A DNA stretch of 64,000 bases from Bacteroidia bacterium (GTDB taxonomy: Bacteria > Bacteroidota > Bacteroidia > Bacteroidales > Prolixibacteraceae). The DNA lies in the NCBI GenBank assembly GCA_025358025.1, contig JANYKW010000099.1, forward strand, positions 264,472 to 328,471, written 5' to 3'. Below are positions 1 through 9,288 of the stretch, one piece after another. A model generated the notes under the pieces. It did not search any database and had not been told where the DNA came from. It was given only the letters and a program-made list of their open reading frames with translations. The translations under genes and the position numbers were made by a program. How positions within the stretch are numbered: position 1 is the stretch's first letter; each line of letters begins with the position of its first letter.

Positions 1-974
1 ATGGTTGTTACGTCATAAGTCTCCAGATGATAGATTACATCGCGCAGGGCGTCCATTCCTTCCTGAACCGTAAAGTGTACCTCGTGGTGCACAGTCCCAA
101 TATGATCTGCCACGATTCTGGCAGCTGCAAGATCCGGAGATCCGATAAGGCCTACTGCAAATGAGTGCAGCTGTGGCCACCATGCATCCTGGTTGTCATT
201 TTCCGATTCAACGCGTTTGGCTGCATATTTCTTGGCAATAGCAGAAATAACGGAAGAGTCCAGTCCTCCGGAAAGAAGAACACCGTAAGGAACATCCGAC
301 ATCAGCTGACGGTGTACGGCATCTTCAAGTGATTTTCTAAGCGTATTAATATCCGACAGGTTATTTTTTACATTTTCATAATCTCCCCAGGTGCGGTTAT
401 ACCATTTTTTTAGTATTCCGTCTTTACTGTAAAGATAATGACCTGGCAGGAACTCTTCAATCCTCTTACAAACACCTTCCAGGGCCTTAAGTTCAGAAGC
501 GATATAAAACTGCCCGTCTTCATCCCAACCCATATATAAAGGAATGATACCAATGTGGTCGCGTGCAATCAGGTAACAATCTTTCTCCCGGTCGTAAAGT
601 GCAAATGCAAAGATTCCGCTGAGGTCTTCGAGGAAACCGATCCCCTTTTCCCGGTATAGCGCCAGGATTACTTCGCAGTCGGACTGTGTTTGAAATTCAT
701 ACTTGCATTCAAGCGGGTTTCGGAGTTCTCTGTGGTTATAAATCTCTCCATTTACTGCCAAAACCAGATTTCGATCTTTGCTGTAAAGAGGCTGACCCCC
801 TGAAGTGGGATCTACGATAGCCAGGCGTTCATGCGCGAGAATCGCGCGGTCATCCACAAAAATTCCTGACCAGTCCGGTCCGCGGTGCCTGATTTTTTTC
901 GACATCTCCAACGCTTTGATACGCAGCTGCTCCGATGAGCCATTGATTTCAAATACTCCTACAATTCCGCACAT
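1..974 (-). CDS. asnB: Asparagine synthase (glutamine-hydrolysing), 3' end outside window
   Basis: Makes L-asparagine from aspartate, ATP and glutamine in the cytoplasm. Only about the first 324 residues are present; the gene runs off the left edge. The start is fixed by Met-Cys-Gly-Ile-Val: once Met is removed, Cys2 is the class II glutaminase nucleophile. The glutaminase domain carries RHRGPDWSG (about residues 29-37) and NGEIYNH (about 75-81). The synthetase domain begins near residue 210 and has the pyrophosphate-loop motif SGGLDSS (about 235-241). No frameshift is seen in the visible part. It is divergent from the SusC locus and has a candidate promoter at 1038-1067. Family assignment is firm; the C-terminal half cannot be judged. 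Confidence 0.95.
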   Translation of the reverse strand, partial: MCGIVGVFEINGSSEQLRIKALEMSKKIRHRGPDWSGIFVDDRAILAHERLAIVDPTSGGQPLYSKDRNLVLAVNGEIYNHRELRNPLECKYEFQTQSDCEVILALYREKGIGFLEDLSGIFAFALYDREKDCYLIARDHIGIIPLYMGWDEDGQFYIASELKALEGVCKRIEEFLPGHYLYSKDGILKKWYNRTWGDYENVKNNLSDINTLRKSLEDAVHRQLMSDVPYGVLLSGGLDSSVISAIAKKYAAKRVESENDNQDAWWPQLHSFAVGLIGSPDLAAARIVADHIGTVHHEVHFTVQEGMDALRDVIYHLETYDVTT

Positions 975-1037
975 ATTTTATTAATTATTTTATTCGATTT
1001 TAGGCGATAAAAAACAATATGATTAATTATTCCGGTG

Positions 1038-1067
1038 CAAATATACAAATTTCTATTAAATGCCAAA
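1038..1067 (-). promoter_or_regulatory. Candidate Bacteroidota sigma-A promoter for asnB
   Basis: On the minus strand, TATATTTG (1038-1045) matches the TAnnTTTG -7 box. A TTTG at 1064-1067 lies 18 bp upstream in the -33 position. It would give a leader of roughly 55-60 nt before asnB. Confidence 0.5.
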
Positions 1068-1208
1068 TAAATACTACAAAATGATAATTAATTTTTCATT
1101 TGGCAATACAATGATTTTTATAATCATTACAAAAATTTAATTTTCATAAAAATTTTTGATTAACATATTTTTTATATCTTTAACAAAATTAAAGTAGAAA
1201 ATTACTTG

Positions 1209-1287
1209 CGGATGTAATTGCCTTCTTGTTCTGGTGAAGACAATATTTTCGTTGCCTGAACAAGAATTAAGCAGTAGACTGCATCCG
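1209..1287. repeat. Nested inverted repeat, possible structured RNA
   Basis: Outer arms CGGATG (1209-1214) and CATCCG (1282-1287) and inner arms TTCTTGTTC (1223-1231) and GAACAAGAA (1258-1266) are perfect complements. They give a two-stem structure with an asymmetric internal loop and a 26-nt terminal loop. No T-tract follows, so it is not an ordinary terminator. Function and strand are unknown. Confidence 0.35.
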
Positions 1288-1539
1288 GTTTTTATCCGGT
1301 AATTCATCTTATCTAAACAGCTGACTTCCATTATTTTTAATTGTTTTAATGTCTGTAATAAAAGAATGAAGTTTCAAAATTTAAATATTACTATAAACCG
1401 ATACAAAATTGCCTATGAAGAAAAACTGTTGTTAAGTGAATGATTCAAGAACAATGGGGCCTTTTTAATTTGCTTCCATTTAAACGCTAAATAGCGGAAA
1501 CCAATCAATCATTTTAATTGCCAAAAATCATTACAATCT

Positions 1540-1814
1540 ATGAAAAAAAAACCTGTTCAAAACTTGGGGAGGAGCCCTTGTTAAGAAAAGTTTCAGGAGT
1601 AATTTGACTTTACCTATCCATCATGTTGGTAACAACCAAACAGGTATTTGCAAGTGCCAACGAATCAATGGAATCTGTAGGTGTATCCGGGGGAGCTTAC
1701 AGCCAGCAGGCAGGCAAGAAAATTACAGGTAAAGTTAATGATGCAACCGGTGAACTTATGCCGGGCGTTTATGTCATCATCCAGGGTACAAATCAGGGTG
1801 GACAAAACGCATAA
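1540..1814 (+). pseudogene. Frameshifted N-terminal remnant of a SusC-type TonB-dependent receptor
   Basis: The ATG at 1540 begins MKKKPVQNLG and stops at 1584 (TAA). A neighbouring frame continues GGALVKKSFRSNLTLPI, and the ATG frame at 1623 then encodes TTKQVFASANES and a carboxypeptidase-regulatory-like segment (QQAGKKITGKVNDATG, then MPGVYVIIQG) ending at a TAA at 1812-1814. The segment matches the start of the intact SusC immediately downstream (QQATKKITGKVTDATG, LPGVSIVVKG), so the stretch reads as a SusC leader plus the first part of the N-terminal domain, broken by two frameshifts and truncated. No plug or barrel is present. Whether it is a deleted receptor or a partial duplication of its neighbour cannot be decided by eye. 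Confidence 0.6.
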
Positions 1815-1868
1815 ATTGACCACCAATCATCAATTTTTAATATTAATTGTTCAAACATTTGCAAGAGT

Positions 1869-4800
1869 ATGAAAAAAAAATGGAATAGCCTTAATGGGTA
1901 TTCGTTTTATGATTCTGCTAAAGTTCTAAGGATCATGAAACTAACCCTTTTCCTATTGCTGGGAATCTTGTCCCAGAATATGGCGGTCGCCAGTGACGCG
2001 AGTACCAATGTCGCAACACAGCAGGCAACAAAGAAAATAACTGGAAAAGTTACTGATGCCACCGGAGTCGGACTCCCTGGTGTATCAATCGTTGTAAAGG
2101 GCACTACGACTGGAGTAATATCTGATACGAATGGTAATTACACCTTGTCTATACCTTCAGACGCCAAAACCCTGGTATTTTCTTTTGTTGGAATGAATCC
2201 GGAGGAGAGAGCCATCGATTCAAAATCGCAATACAATGTTACTCTCCAGGAATCAACGACGAGTATCGGCGAAGTAGTTGCCATCGGTTATGGTACCATG
2301 AAAAAAACTGACGTTACCGGTTCCGTTGCCAGTGTAACACCGGAACAACTGGTTGACAGGCCGGTTCTAAACGTTGGAGTAGCCCTGCAGAACAAAATCG
2401 CAGGTGTTCAGGTAATCAGGCAAGCTGCTGGTGATCCGGGCGGTAGGCCTCAAATTCGTATCAGGGGTACAAACTCCATCAATACCAGTGCTGATCCTCT
2501 GTTTGTTGTGGATGGAATTGTTGGTGTGATCAATGCCCTGCAAAACCTCGATCCCCAGGATATTGCAACCATGGATGTTTTAAAAGATGCGTCTGCTACT
2601 GCTATCTACGGTACACGTGGGGCAAACGGCGTTATTATTATAACAACCAAGCGTGGGGCTGCAGGTCAGGTAAAAGTCAACTACGATGGTTCAGCCTCAG
2701 TTGGTATCAAGACAAGAAGAAACGACGCAGTAAATGCCGACCAGTTTATGTACCTTTATGAACAGGCATTTAACAATACGCCAAAGTATGGAAACCTGGT
2801 AACTGCAAAGGATTTTCGCGGCCCAAATGCAGGAACATCATGGTCAGAGATGCCATATTTGTTCGAAAAGGTTGCAAAAGACTCGTATTTACCTGGTCTT
2901 AATTTTTTGGGTAACGATGGAAACTATTATAAACCAAGATTTAACACATTGTTGGAAGATAATGTTTTCAGAACCTCTGTATCAAATAAGCAGCATTTTG
3001 AAGTGAGCGGCGGAACGGAAAAGGGAAGATACTCTTTATCTTTAGGTGCTAACCTCGAGAATAGTCTTTTGAAAGAATCGTTCAACGACCGGTATAATGT
3101 CAGGGTGACCATAGACAATGAACTTACTAAATGGCTCACAATGAGCGCCAACATATCATATGCAAAAACTAAGAGAGACCAAATGAGTAGTGATTTGATG
3201 AGGAATACCTCTGAATATTTTGCTATTTTGCCGGCATATCAGTATCCCAATGATCCTGCAATATATGGAGCTTATGCAGGAACATGGCCTACTGCCAGGG
3301 ACTTTAATGTTGGTGAGAATCGGCCAGGTTCAACTTTTATGCTAAATCAGGACGAAGGCTATTACCTGCAAGACGAATTTACCGGAGCATTGGAACTAAC
3401 TGCAAAAATTACAAAAGACCTGAGTTTTAAAACAAACCTCTCTGTAGATAACAGGAATCAGATGAGCAGATGGTATAGTGGAGATTATCAGGGCAGAACT
3501 AATTCAAGTGCAAATGGTTCCCATGAACAATGGGCATATTGGCAATCAGAAAACTATTTCAACTATAATAAAAAAATAGGTGATCATCAAATAACAGGTT
3601 TGCTTGGACTTTCATGGTCTAAAAATACATATGACGGTTTGAGTGCAAATGCATCCAAATTCTCTTCAAATTTTTACCAATGGAATAATTTAGGAGCGGG
3701 TAGCAATCCACCTACAGTAGGCTCCAGCAATAGCATGGGTTCGTTAAATTCTTATTTTGCCCGTGGTACTTATAGCTACAAGGGCAAATATATGTTAACA
3801 GCCACAGGGCGTTATGACGGTTCATCAAAATTCGGAACAAACAACAAATACGCTTTTTTCCCTTCTGTTGGTGCTGCATGGAGAGTCTCTGAAGAGAGTT
3901 TTGCAGCCAACAACAAGACAATATCTAACCTTAAACTGCGTTTAAGTGCCGGACAAACAGGTAACCAGGAAGTTGGTAGTTATGTAACACAAACGTATAT
4001 TAGTACCACCAATGTTTTATTGGCAAATGGCTACAGTTCAGGCCTTTATCCTGGTTCTACCGGTAACGATAACCTGAAATGGGAAACAACAACACAGTAC
4101 GATATTGGAGTAGATCTTGGCTTGCTTAAAAATAGAATTAATGTAACCTTAGATTTTTACCGAAAATTAACTGACAATATGTTGTTTAATCTTCCAATAC
4201 CTCAATCAACTACAACAGGTAGTGCCTGGGTAAACCAGGGTTCGGTTAAAAACACCGGTGTCGAATTCACCTTGAACACGGTCAATGTCCAAAAGAAAGA
4301 CTTTCAATGGGAAACTTCGTTTACAATATCGGCCAATAGAAATGAAATTATGGAACTCGGTCCTACCGGTGCAGACATTTACACGGATACCGGTGCAGGA
4401 AACGGAACCAGCGTTTATAGAGTTGGAGAACCAATCGGATCGTTCTTTGGATTGACCCGAATGGGGACCTGGGGCACAACCGAAGCAGTGCAGGCAGCGC
4501 GTTATGGCAGATTACCTGGAGATCTGAAATTCTTCGATAAGAATAATGATGGTAAAATTGAGCTGCTGACTGACGGTGATGTTATTGGTCACGCCTATCC
4601 GAAATTCTATGGTGGTCTGAACAACACATTTACATATAAACACTTTGATGCAGGTATCGACATTATGTTTGTAGGCGGAGTTGACAAAGCCATCGTGCAT
4701 GAGTCTGCAGAAGACCGCCAATTTGTAAATGGTATGATGAACTCAGTGATGAATGGATGGCGTCCTGATCATCAGAATACCATGAATGCTCAGGTTCGTG

Positions 4801-5102
4801 CCGGTAATGCCGGTGCACGCTACGACTCATACGCTGACACCTATATGATTTTTAACGCTGCCTACATTAGGGGGCAGTCGGCTTCAATAGGTTATACGGT
4901 CCAGGGTAATCTTGGTGGTATAGAAAAATTGAGAGTTTATGCCACTGCAGATAATTTCTTTTTGATAACAGCAGGTAAACTTCCTGGTTATGATCCTGAA
5001 GGTAGTGCTATACAGAAAATTAATTCAAGGGTACCAAATATTGATAAATATCAGCACCCGGTTCCTACAACCTTCAGCTTGGGCGTTAATGTCACTTTCT
5101 AA
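1869..5102 (+). CDS. SusC/RagA-family TonB-linked outer-membrane transporter
   Basis: A 1077-residue outer-membrane receptor that imports glycan or other large nutrients together with its SusD lid, using TonB energy. A long N-terminal leader has its hydrophobic core at about residues 25-41. A carboxypeptidase D regulatory-like domain follows (about 54-130), then the SusC signature GEVVAIGYGT (134-143), and a plug with ADPLFVVDG typical of SusC proteins. The barrel ends in a terminal Phe (VNVTF), the usual outer-membrane insertion signal. The start MKKKW is preferred over Met23 because the leader remnant just upstream also begins MKKK. The SusD gene follows within 18 bp. With no neighbouring glycoside hydrolase or regulator, the substrate cannot be inferred. 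Confidence 0.95.
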   Translation: MKKKWNSLNGYSFYDSAKVLRIMKLTLFLLLGILSQNMAVASDASTNVATQQATKKITGKVTDATGVGLPGVSIVVKGTTTGVISDTNGNYTLSIPSDAKTLVFSFVGMNPEERAIDSKSQYNVTLQESTTSIGEVVAIGYGTMKKTDVTGSVASVTPEQLVDRPVLNVGVALQNKIAGVQVIRQAAGDPGGRPQIRIRGTNSINTSADPLFVVDGIVGVINALQNLDPQDIATMDVLKDASATAIYGTRGANGVIIITTKRGAAGQVKVNYDGSASVGIKTRRNDAVNADQFMYLYEQAFNNTPKYGNLVTAKDFRGPNAGTSWSEMPYLFEKVAKDSYLPGLNFLGNDGNYYKPRFNTLLEDNVFRTSVSNKQHFEVSGGTEKGRYSLSLGANLENSLLKESFNDRYNVRVTIDNELTKWLTMSANISYAKTKRDQMSSDLMRNTSEYFAILPAYQYPNDPAIYGAYAGTWPTARDFNVGENRPGSTFMLNQDEGYYLQDEFTGALELTAKITKDLSFKTNLSVDNRNQMSRWYSGDYQGRTNSSANGSHEQWAYWQSENYFNYNKKIGDHQITGLLGLSWSKNTYDGLSANASKFSSNFYQWNNLGAGSNPPTVGSSNSMGSLNSYFARGTYSYKGKYMLTATGRYDGSSKFGTNNKYAFFPSVGAAWRVSEESFAANNKTISNLKLRLSAGQTGNQEVGSYVTQTYISTTNVLLANGYSSGLYPGSTGNDNLKWETTTQYDIGVDLGLLKNRINVTLDFYRKLTDNMLFNLPIPQSTTTGSAWVNQGSVKNTGVEFTLNTVNVQKKDFQWETSFTISANRNEIMELGPTGADIYTDTGAGNGTSVYRVGEPIGSFFGLTRMGTWGTTEAVQAARYGRLPGDLKFFDKNNDGKIELLTDGDVIGHAYPKFYGGLNNTFTYKHFDAGIDIMFVGGVDKAIVHESAEDRQFVNGMMNSVMNGWRPDHQNTMNAQVRAGNAGARYDSYADTYMIFNAAYIRGQSASIGYTVQGNLGGIEKLRVYATADNFFLITAGKLPGYDPEGSAIQKINSRVPNIDKYQHPVPTTFSLGVNVTF

Positions 5103-5120
5103 TTGTTAAAATTTAATATC

Positions 5121-6740
5121 ATGAACTACAAAGTAAAAATCAGTATAGCATTAAGATTCACTATGCTTTTGGTGATATTCTTTATGGGGCTTGGTGGTTG
5201 CACCGAGTTTCTGAAAGAAGTGCCTACAGGACAACTAACCACTGCAGCAGATCTGACAGCTCCAGAATTTAAAGAACCTTTTACAGTTGGACCTTATCGG
5301 CGGTTGCAAGACTGGACTAGTGGTGCGGGAGATTGGGGTAATAATATTCCCTCTACAATTGAGTACCCCACTGGCGGGGCATACACAACTGAGCCGCACG
5401 TTCAGTTCGATAAATTTAGTACCAATCAGGTAAATGGCAGTTTACTCGACGATTTCAATAATCCTTGGCTTTATTGGTATTCAGGTGTACAAGACTGTAA
5501 CCTCTCTATCCAGCAACTTCCTTTGATTAAGATGAGTGCCACGGACCTTAATAAAGCTTTGGCTGAAGTACGTACCTTAAGGGCATTCTATTATTTCTGT
5601 ATTGTACGCTACTGGGGTGATGCTGTTCTTATAACACAACCAATCACAGATGTTTGGGCAACAGCGGCCCCCCGTGTCAGTCTGAAAAAGATTTATGATA
5701 CAGTAATTATTCCTGACCTTGAATTCGCAGTTGCCAATCTTGCCCCAGGCAGAACCGCAATTGGTCGCGTAACACAGGATGCAGCCCGTGCAATACTGGC
5801 AGATGTATATATGACCGTTGCAGGTTATCCTTATCAGGAAGTAGCTTCCAGTCCGGATAAAGACTGGTGCGGTACAGGAGCCTGGGCGATGCAAACCTAT
5901 CCGGTTGCAGGTGGTCTTGAATTCTTAAAAAAGGCCCAAACTCAACTTAACGCGCTGTATGGTGGTGTATATACATTGGGGACCTATGATAATTTGCGCG
6001 ATCCGGCCATGAACAATAAGGGGGAAGCAATATTTCAGGTGCAATATAATGCGACACTCAGGGGTAATGGTGTTATACAACCATCTCTTCCTTTGCTAAG
6101 TGCGATTTCTCCAAAAGAAGAAAACGGTACATTTATTCCATGGGTAGGATATTACAATTCCTATTCTAATAATGACTTGCGGAAAAAGGAACGTCAGTTT
6201 TTCTTCACATGGGATACTAAATATAACAATGTAAAAGATACAGTTCGTTTTAATGTTCCCCATATTTATAAGCAATACGTTGCTGCGTCTGTTAAATCGA
6301 CAGATGGTTCCGGTCTGAACTGGTCCCATTACCGTTATGGAGAAATACTGTTGAATCTTACTGAAGTAAACTGGGCGTTAAAACAATTAGGACAGACGGT
6401 ATCTGATAATGATATTGAAAAAGGTATCAACGAAATCAGAACAAGAGCTAAACTTGCCCCATTATCTGCAGGTAGCCTCACACTTAAAGACATTCTGGCC
6501 GAAAGAGCATGGGAACTGATATTTGAAAATAAAATGCTCTGGGATCAACGTCGCACGAGAAAATGCGTTGTATATGGCAATGGCGATATTACAGCTGTTC
6601 AGAATTTCATTGGTCATCAGCCTGCAATTTTCAACTATGCTTTTACTCCAATGCACTTATTATCACCTATTCCTGGTAATGAAATTGCCAGAAACGGGTT
6701 AGCGAAACAGAATTTTGGGTATTTACCTATGCAAAAATAA
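5121..6740 (+). CDS. SusD/RagB-family surface nutrient-binding lipoprotein
   Basis: Surface-exposed partner of the preceding SusC; it binds substrate and caps the transporter. The ATG at 5121 (MNYKVKIS) is preferred over the upstream in-frame TTG at 5103, which abuts the SusC stop. From this ATG there is a lipoprotein signal with a hydrophobic stretch ending GLGGC, the Cys being the lipidated residue. SusD hallmarks are the helix ALAEVRTLRAFYYFCIVRYW and the C-terminal ERAWELIFENKMLWDQRR. The length (539 residues) is normal for the family. It is translated from the same transcript as SusC, followed 34 bp later by a small lipoprotein gene. Confidence 0.93.
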   Translation: MNYKVKISIALRFTMLLVIFFMGLGGCTEFLKEVPTGQLTTAADLTAPEFKEPFTVGPYRRLQDWTSGAGDWGNNIPSTIEYPTGGAYTTEPHVQFDKFSTNQVNGSLLDDFNNPWLYWYSGVQDCNLSIQQLPLIKMSATDLNKALAEVRTLRAFYYFCIVRYWGDAVLITQPITDVWATAAPRVSLKKIYDTVIIPDLEFAVANLAPGRTAIGRVTQDAARAILADVYMTVAGYPYQEVASSPDKDWCGTGAWAMQTYPVAGGLEFLKKAQTQLNALYGGVYTLGTYDNLRDPAMNNKGEAIFQVQYNATLRGNGVIQPSLPLLSAISPKEENGTFIPWVGYYNSYSNNDLRKKERQFFFTWDTKYNNVKDTVRFNVPHIYKQYVAASVKSTDGSGLNWSHYRYGEILLNLTEVNWALKQLGQTVSDNDIEKGINEIRTRAKLAPLSAGSLTLKDILAERAWELIFENKMLWDQRRTRKCVVYGNGDITAVQNFIGHQPAIFNYAFTPMHLLSPIPGNEIARNGLAKQNFGYLPMQK

Positions 6741-6774
6741 GTATTGCATTTTATCATTATTTAATTAAGAAAAT

Positions 6775-7215
6775 ATGAAAGCAAAAATTATTATAACACT
6801 TTCATTCATCGCAGTAATAGCGATGATGATAGGTTGTACGAAACAACCTTATTACGACATCCCTTATGATGCTAGCGGGAATGTTTACATCACTAAAATC
6901 TCGCAGGTAACTGCTAATCCTGTTACGTCAACAATGACTTCTTTCACTGTCAATGGCTATTTCCCAAATCAAAAATCGGGAGATGCTATGAAGGCTACTG
7001 TTTTACAACAGCAGGTACCCAGTTGGAATCCAGCTGGCGCCAAACAACTTCTGCCGGTAGCCGGTAGCGAAAAAACTATTACGGTTGGGAGTGATCTTAA
7101 AACATCAGTAACTTATACCTTAACGGAAGCGAGTTTGTTAAAGGTTGGTGATGCCATAACCATTGTATTTTCCGGAGCAACTGATTCAGGGATAATATCA
7201 ATTGTTCTTAAATAA
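6775..7215 (+). CDS. Small lipoprotein of a SusCD locus, unknown function
   Basis: A 146-residue protein with a lipoprotein signal (hydrophobic residues about 5-19, lipobox MIGC). The mature part is rich in Thr, Ser and Val and looks like a single beta-sandwich; I do not recognise a named domain. Third gene of the SusC/SusD transcript, where accessory surface glycan-binding lipoproteins (SusE/F-like in role, not in sequence) usually sit. A role as an accessory binding protein is inference from position only. A hairpin terminator follows at 7252. Confidence 0.75.
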   Translation: MKAKIIITLSFIAVIAMMIGCTKQPYYDIPYDASGNVYITKISQVTANPVTSTMTSFTVNGYFPNQKSGDAMKATVLQQQVPSWNPAGAKQLLPVAGSEKTITVGSDLKTSVTYTLTEASLLKVGDAITIVFSGATDSGIISIVLK

Positions 7216-7251
7216 GCTGCATAAAGGGCTTTCTTTTTCACAAATAGGATT

Positions 7252-7280
7252 AAGAGGCTGTCTTTAGGGGCAGCCTCTTA
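7252..7280. terminator. Hairpin terminator between convergent genes
   Basis: Perfect 9-bp stem AAGAGGCTG (7252-7260) / CAGCCTCTT (7271-7279) with a 10-nt loop, sitting between the plus-strand lipoprotein and the minus-strand polyferredoxin gene. There is no long T-run on either side, so it may act in both directions weakly. Confidence 0.6.
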
Positions 7281-7282
7281 TA

Positions 7283-9187
7283 TTAAAACTTGAACCTGTT
7301 CAATACTTTTCCGACTTCCCCTCCTTCGTAATTGATGGTAAGGGAATCGCTCCTCATGGATTCAAGAATTTTTGCAGTAGTGGTAAGTGAGTCAATGTAA
7401 ATGATTTTGAAAAGGATATTTGCCGTACTATCCATGGAGGATTGAAATCCAACGACACCGGTGTCATTGGAGAGGTGGCTGACAAAATAGGCCAAAGAGT
7501 CCGGGATAGACTGGTTGGTACCAGCTGGGACAATCAAGGTATCCAGGATTCCTGCACTGTACCCGGATCTCCAGTTGAAAGTGTTCTGATAGGACTCGAA
7601 CATTCTTTGTTTGTAACTGATCATCGAAATGGTCCGGAATACCGGTTTTCCAACTTGTTTAAAAGAAAAGGTGGTTTGAGATTGCCTGCCTTCAGATACC
7701 ATGTTCAGATTTTTTGTGCCAAGAATCTCCATCAGTATTGATTCGTCCCATGCTTTATTTCCTGGGAGATAAATTCTGACTGTCACCGGACAACTAAACT
7801 CACTTTCAACTCCCAAAGCACCAGTCTTTTCCTTCAGAAGCAATGCAAGGTTCCTAAAATCGGACGGGTCAAAGAAATTTTCAAGCATACAGGTGGCTAT
7901 TATTACCGTTCGGACTGAATCACCGATTGGATGAATGTCCATTTTCTGCGGTTTGAATAACTCGGACTGTATGATCGTATCATTCAACAAGGTAGGATCA
8001 TAATATATTTCGACACGATGCGAAGATACGTAGGTCGCTACTCCCAATACTCCTTTTACCTCTTTCATTTTGGTGGCAAATGCCATCGAACTGCTAAAGC
8101 ATTTGATCTCAGTGAGACCGGATTTCGTGAAAACAGTGGCTTTTTTTATCTCCTCCGGTGTTCCCCACCGCTGGCTGATGGTCGGAAGCTCCCAAAAGAA
8201 ACTCCAAAACAGTGCCACAAGGAAAAGTACGATGACCGCGATCAGAGGCATTCGTTTTAAACCACTTTTCCTGTTAATCAGAAGAGTTTCCTTCTCAGGA
8301 CATACTTCCAGACAATCTCCACATAAATTACAATCTGCAGCGTCAACAACCTTCATTTTTGCCACATCAATAGCCTGGGGACACTTTCTGCTGCATAGCT
8401 GGCAGTTGGTGCAGGAAGATTCGTTGCGGGTAATTTTGGCTACAGGGAGAAAATTAAATTTTTCACCCCATATCTCGAGAACATATCCTCCTGCACAAGC
8501 CATAGCCAATGGCCAGACATAAGAAAGCGGTATACCTGCTTTAATGATAATAAAATAGGCAAGGAGGAGTGAAACCAAAAACCAGGAGAATTTAAATATG
8601 TTTGAGACTGCTCCGAACGGGCAAAAGTATTTGCACCAGAAAAGGCGGAACAGCAGAGATCCAACGATTACAATGGCAAGTGCCGGCAGAGCATAAAGCA
8701 GGACAGTATCCAGGCTGAATCCTGTGGCTATGGCGAAAAATGGATCATATTTTCTGCAGAATAACTCGTTGGAATCCAGTGTGAAATAGAAAGTTATAAA
8801 CAAAAGAAGGTATTTCAGAGATCTGAGAATTTTGTCTGTCACTCCGGAAATTTTCAGACTTATTTTGAATTTATCCCCAACATTTCCAAGCCACTCACTG
8901 ATTGTTCCGATCGGACAGATATATGCACAGAATAATTTGCTGAAAAGAACAATTCCAACGATCAGCATGATTCCCATGGTAATCTGGGTGGTAGTCATGC
9001 TGCAGGCAAGCGAATTATTCAAAAGGTAGCTGCTTAGTGCCTGGATGCCTCCGAACGGACAATAAGCTTCAAAGTCAGGAACAAACTCTTTAACGAAAAA
9101 TGCTCTGGTTGCCAGATACAGAAGGTATACGATGATCAACCATTGCAGGATCAATCTGGGAAGATTTCTTTTTTGATTCTTTCTCAT
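7283..9187 (-). CDS. NapH/CcoG-like membrane polyferredoxin with C-terminal HMA-like domains
   Basis: A 634-residue integral membrane iron-sulfur protein. The N-terminal half has several transmembrane helices with cysteine motifs typical of NapH/NosR/CcoG proteins (YCPFGG, YICPIG, KYFCPFG). These are followed by two ferredoxin 4Fe-4S motifs, CTNCQLCSRKCP and CNLCGDCLEVCP. After another transmembrane helix (about residues 315-330) the last 300 residues are unusual. The stretch TEIKCFSSSMAFATKMKEV, then GVLGVATYVSSHRVEIYYDP, has the layout of a heavy-metal-associated (HMA) ferredoxin fold, and similar degenerate copies may follow. It probably passes electrons across the membrane; a metal-handling role is inference. 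It does not resemble the lipid genes that follow on the same strand. Confidence 0.8.
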   Translation of the reverse strand: MRKNQKRNLPRLILQWLIIVYLLYLATRAFFVKEFVPDFEAYCPFGGIQALSSYLLNNSLACSMTTTQITMGIMLIVGIVLFSKLFCAYICPIGTISEWLGNVGDKFKISLKISGVTDKILRSLKYLLLFITFYFTLDSNELFCRKYDPFFAIATGFSLDTVLLYALPALAIVIVGSLLFRLFWCKYFCPFGAVSNIFKFSWFLVSLLLAYFIIIKAGIPLSYVWPLAMACAGGYVLEIWGEKFNFLPVAKITRNESSCTNCQLCSRKCPQAIDVAKMKVVDAADCNLCGDCLEVCPEKETLLINRKSGLKRMPLIAVIVLFLVALFWSFFWELPTISQRWGTPEEIKKATVFTKSGLTEIKCFSSSMAFATKMKEVKGVLGVATYVSSHRVEIYYDPTLLNDTIIQSELFKPQKMDIHPIGDSVRTVIIATCMLENFFDPSDFRNLALLLKEKTGALGVESEFSCPVTVRIYLPGNKAWDESILMEILGTKNLNMVSEGRQSQTTFSFKQVGKPVFRTISMISYKQRMFESYQNTFNWRSGYSAGILDTLIVPAGTNQSIPDSLAYFVSHLSNDTGVVGFQSSMDSTANILFKIIYIDSLTTTAKILESMRSDSLTINYEGGEVGKVLNRFKF

Positions 9188-9288
9188 ATTAGGTTACGGC
9201 GTCATTTGTTTTATTTTCCGTGGGTTCACTGCGCCAGCTGGCGGAAAAACCGGAGGCTAATGATAAGCAAGTGTAAATCCCAAAGAAC

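Larger units (their letters stand above)
975..1539. other. Long AT-rich divergent intergenic region
   Basis: About 565 bp without a supportable gene, between divergent asnB and the SusC locus. It holds the asnB promoter near 1038-1067, the nested inverted repeat at 1209-1287, a direct repeat of ATCCGG around 1283-1299, and a small palindrome CGCTA-AA-TAGCG at 1495-1506. No clear TAnnTTTG box for the plus-strand SusC gene was found. Confidence 0.6.

Noticed and set aside
1137..1331. Small protein on the minus strand in the asnB-SusC gap
   Set aside because: Composition is that of random AT-rich sequence, it has no family resemblance, and it contains the inverted repeat that explains part of the region.
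5103..5120. TTG start for the first SusD gene
   Set aside because: It would place six extra residues before a complete lipoprotein signal that begins at the ATG at 5121.
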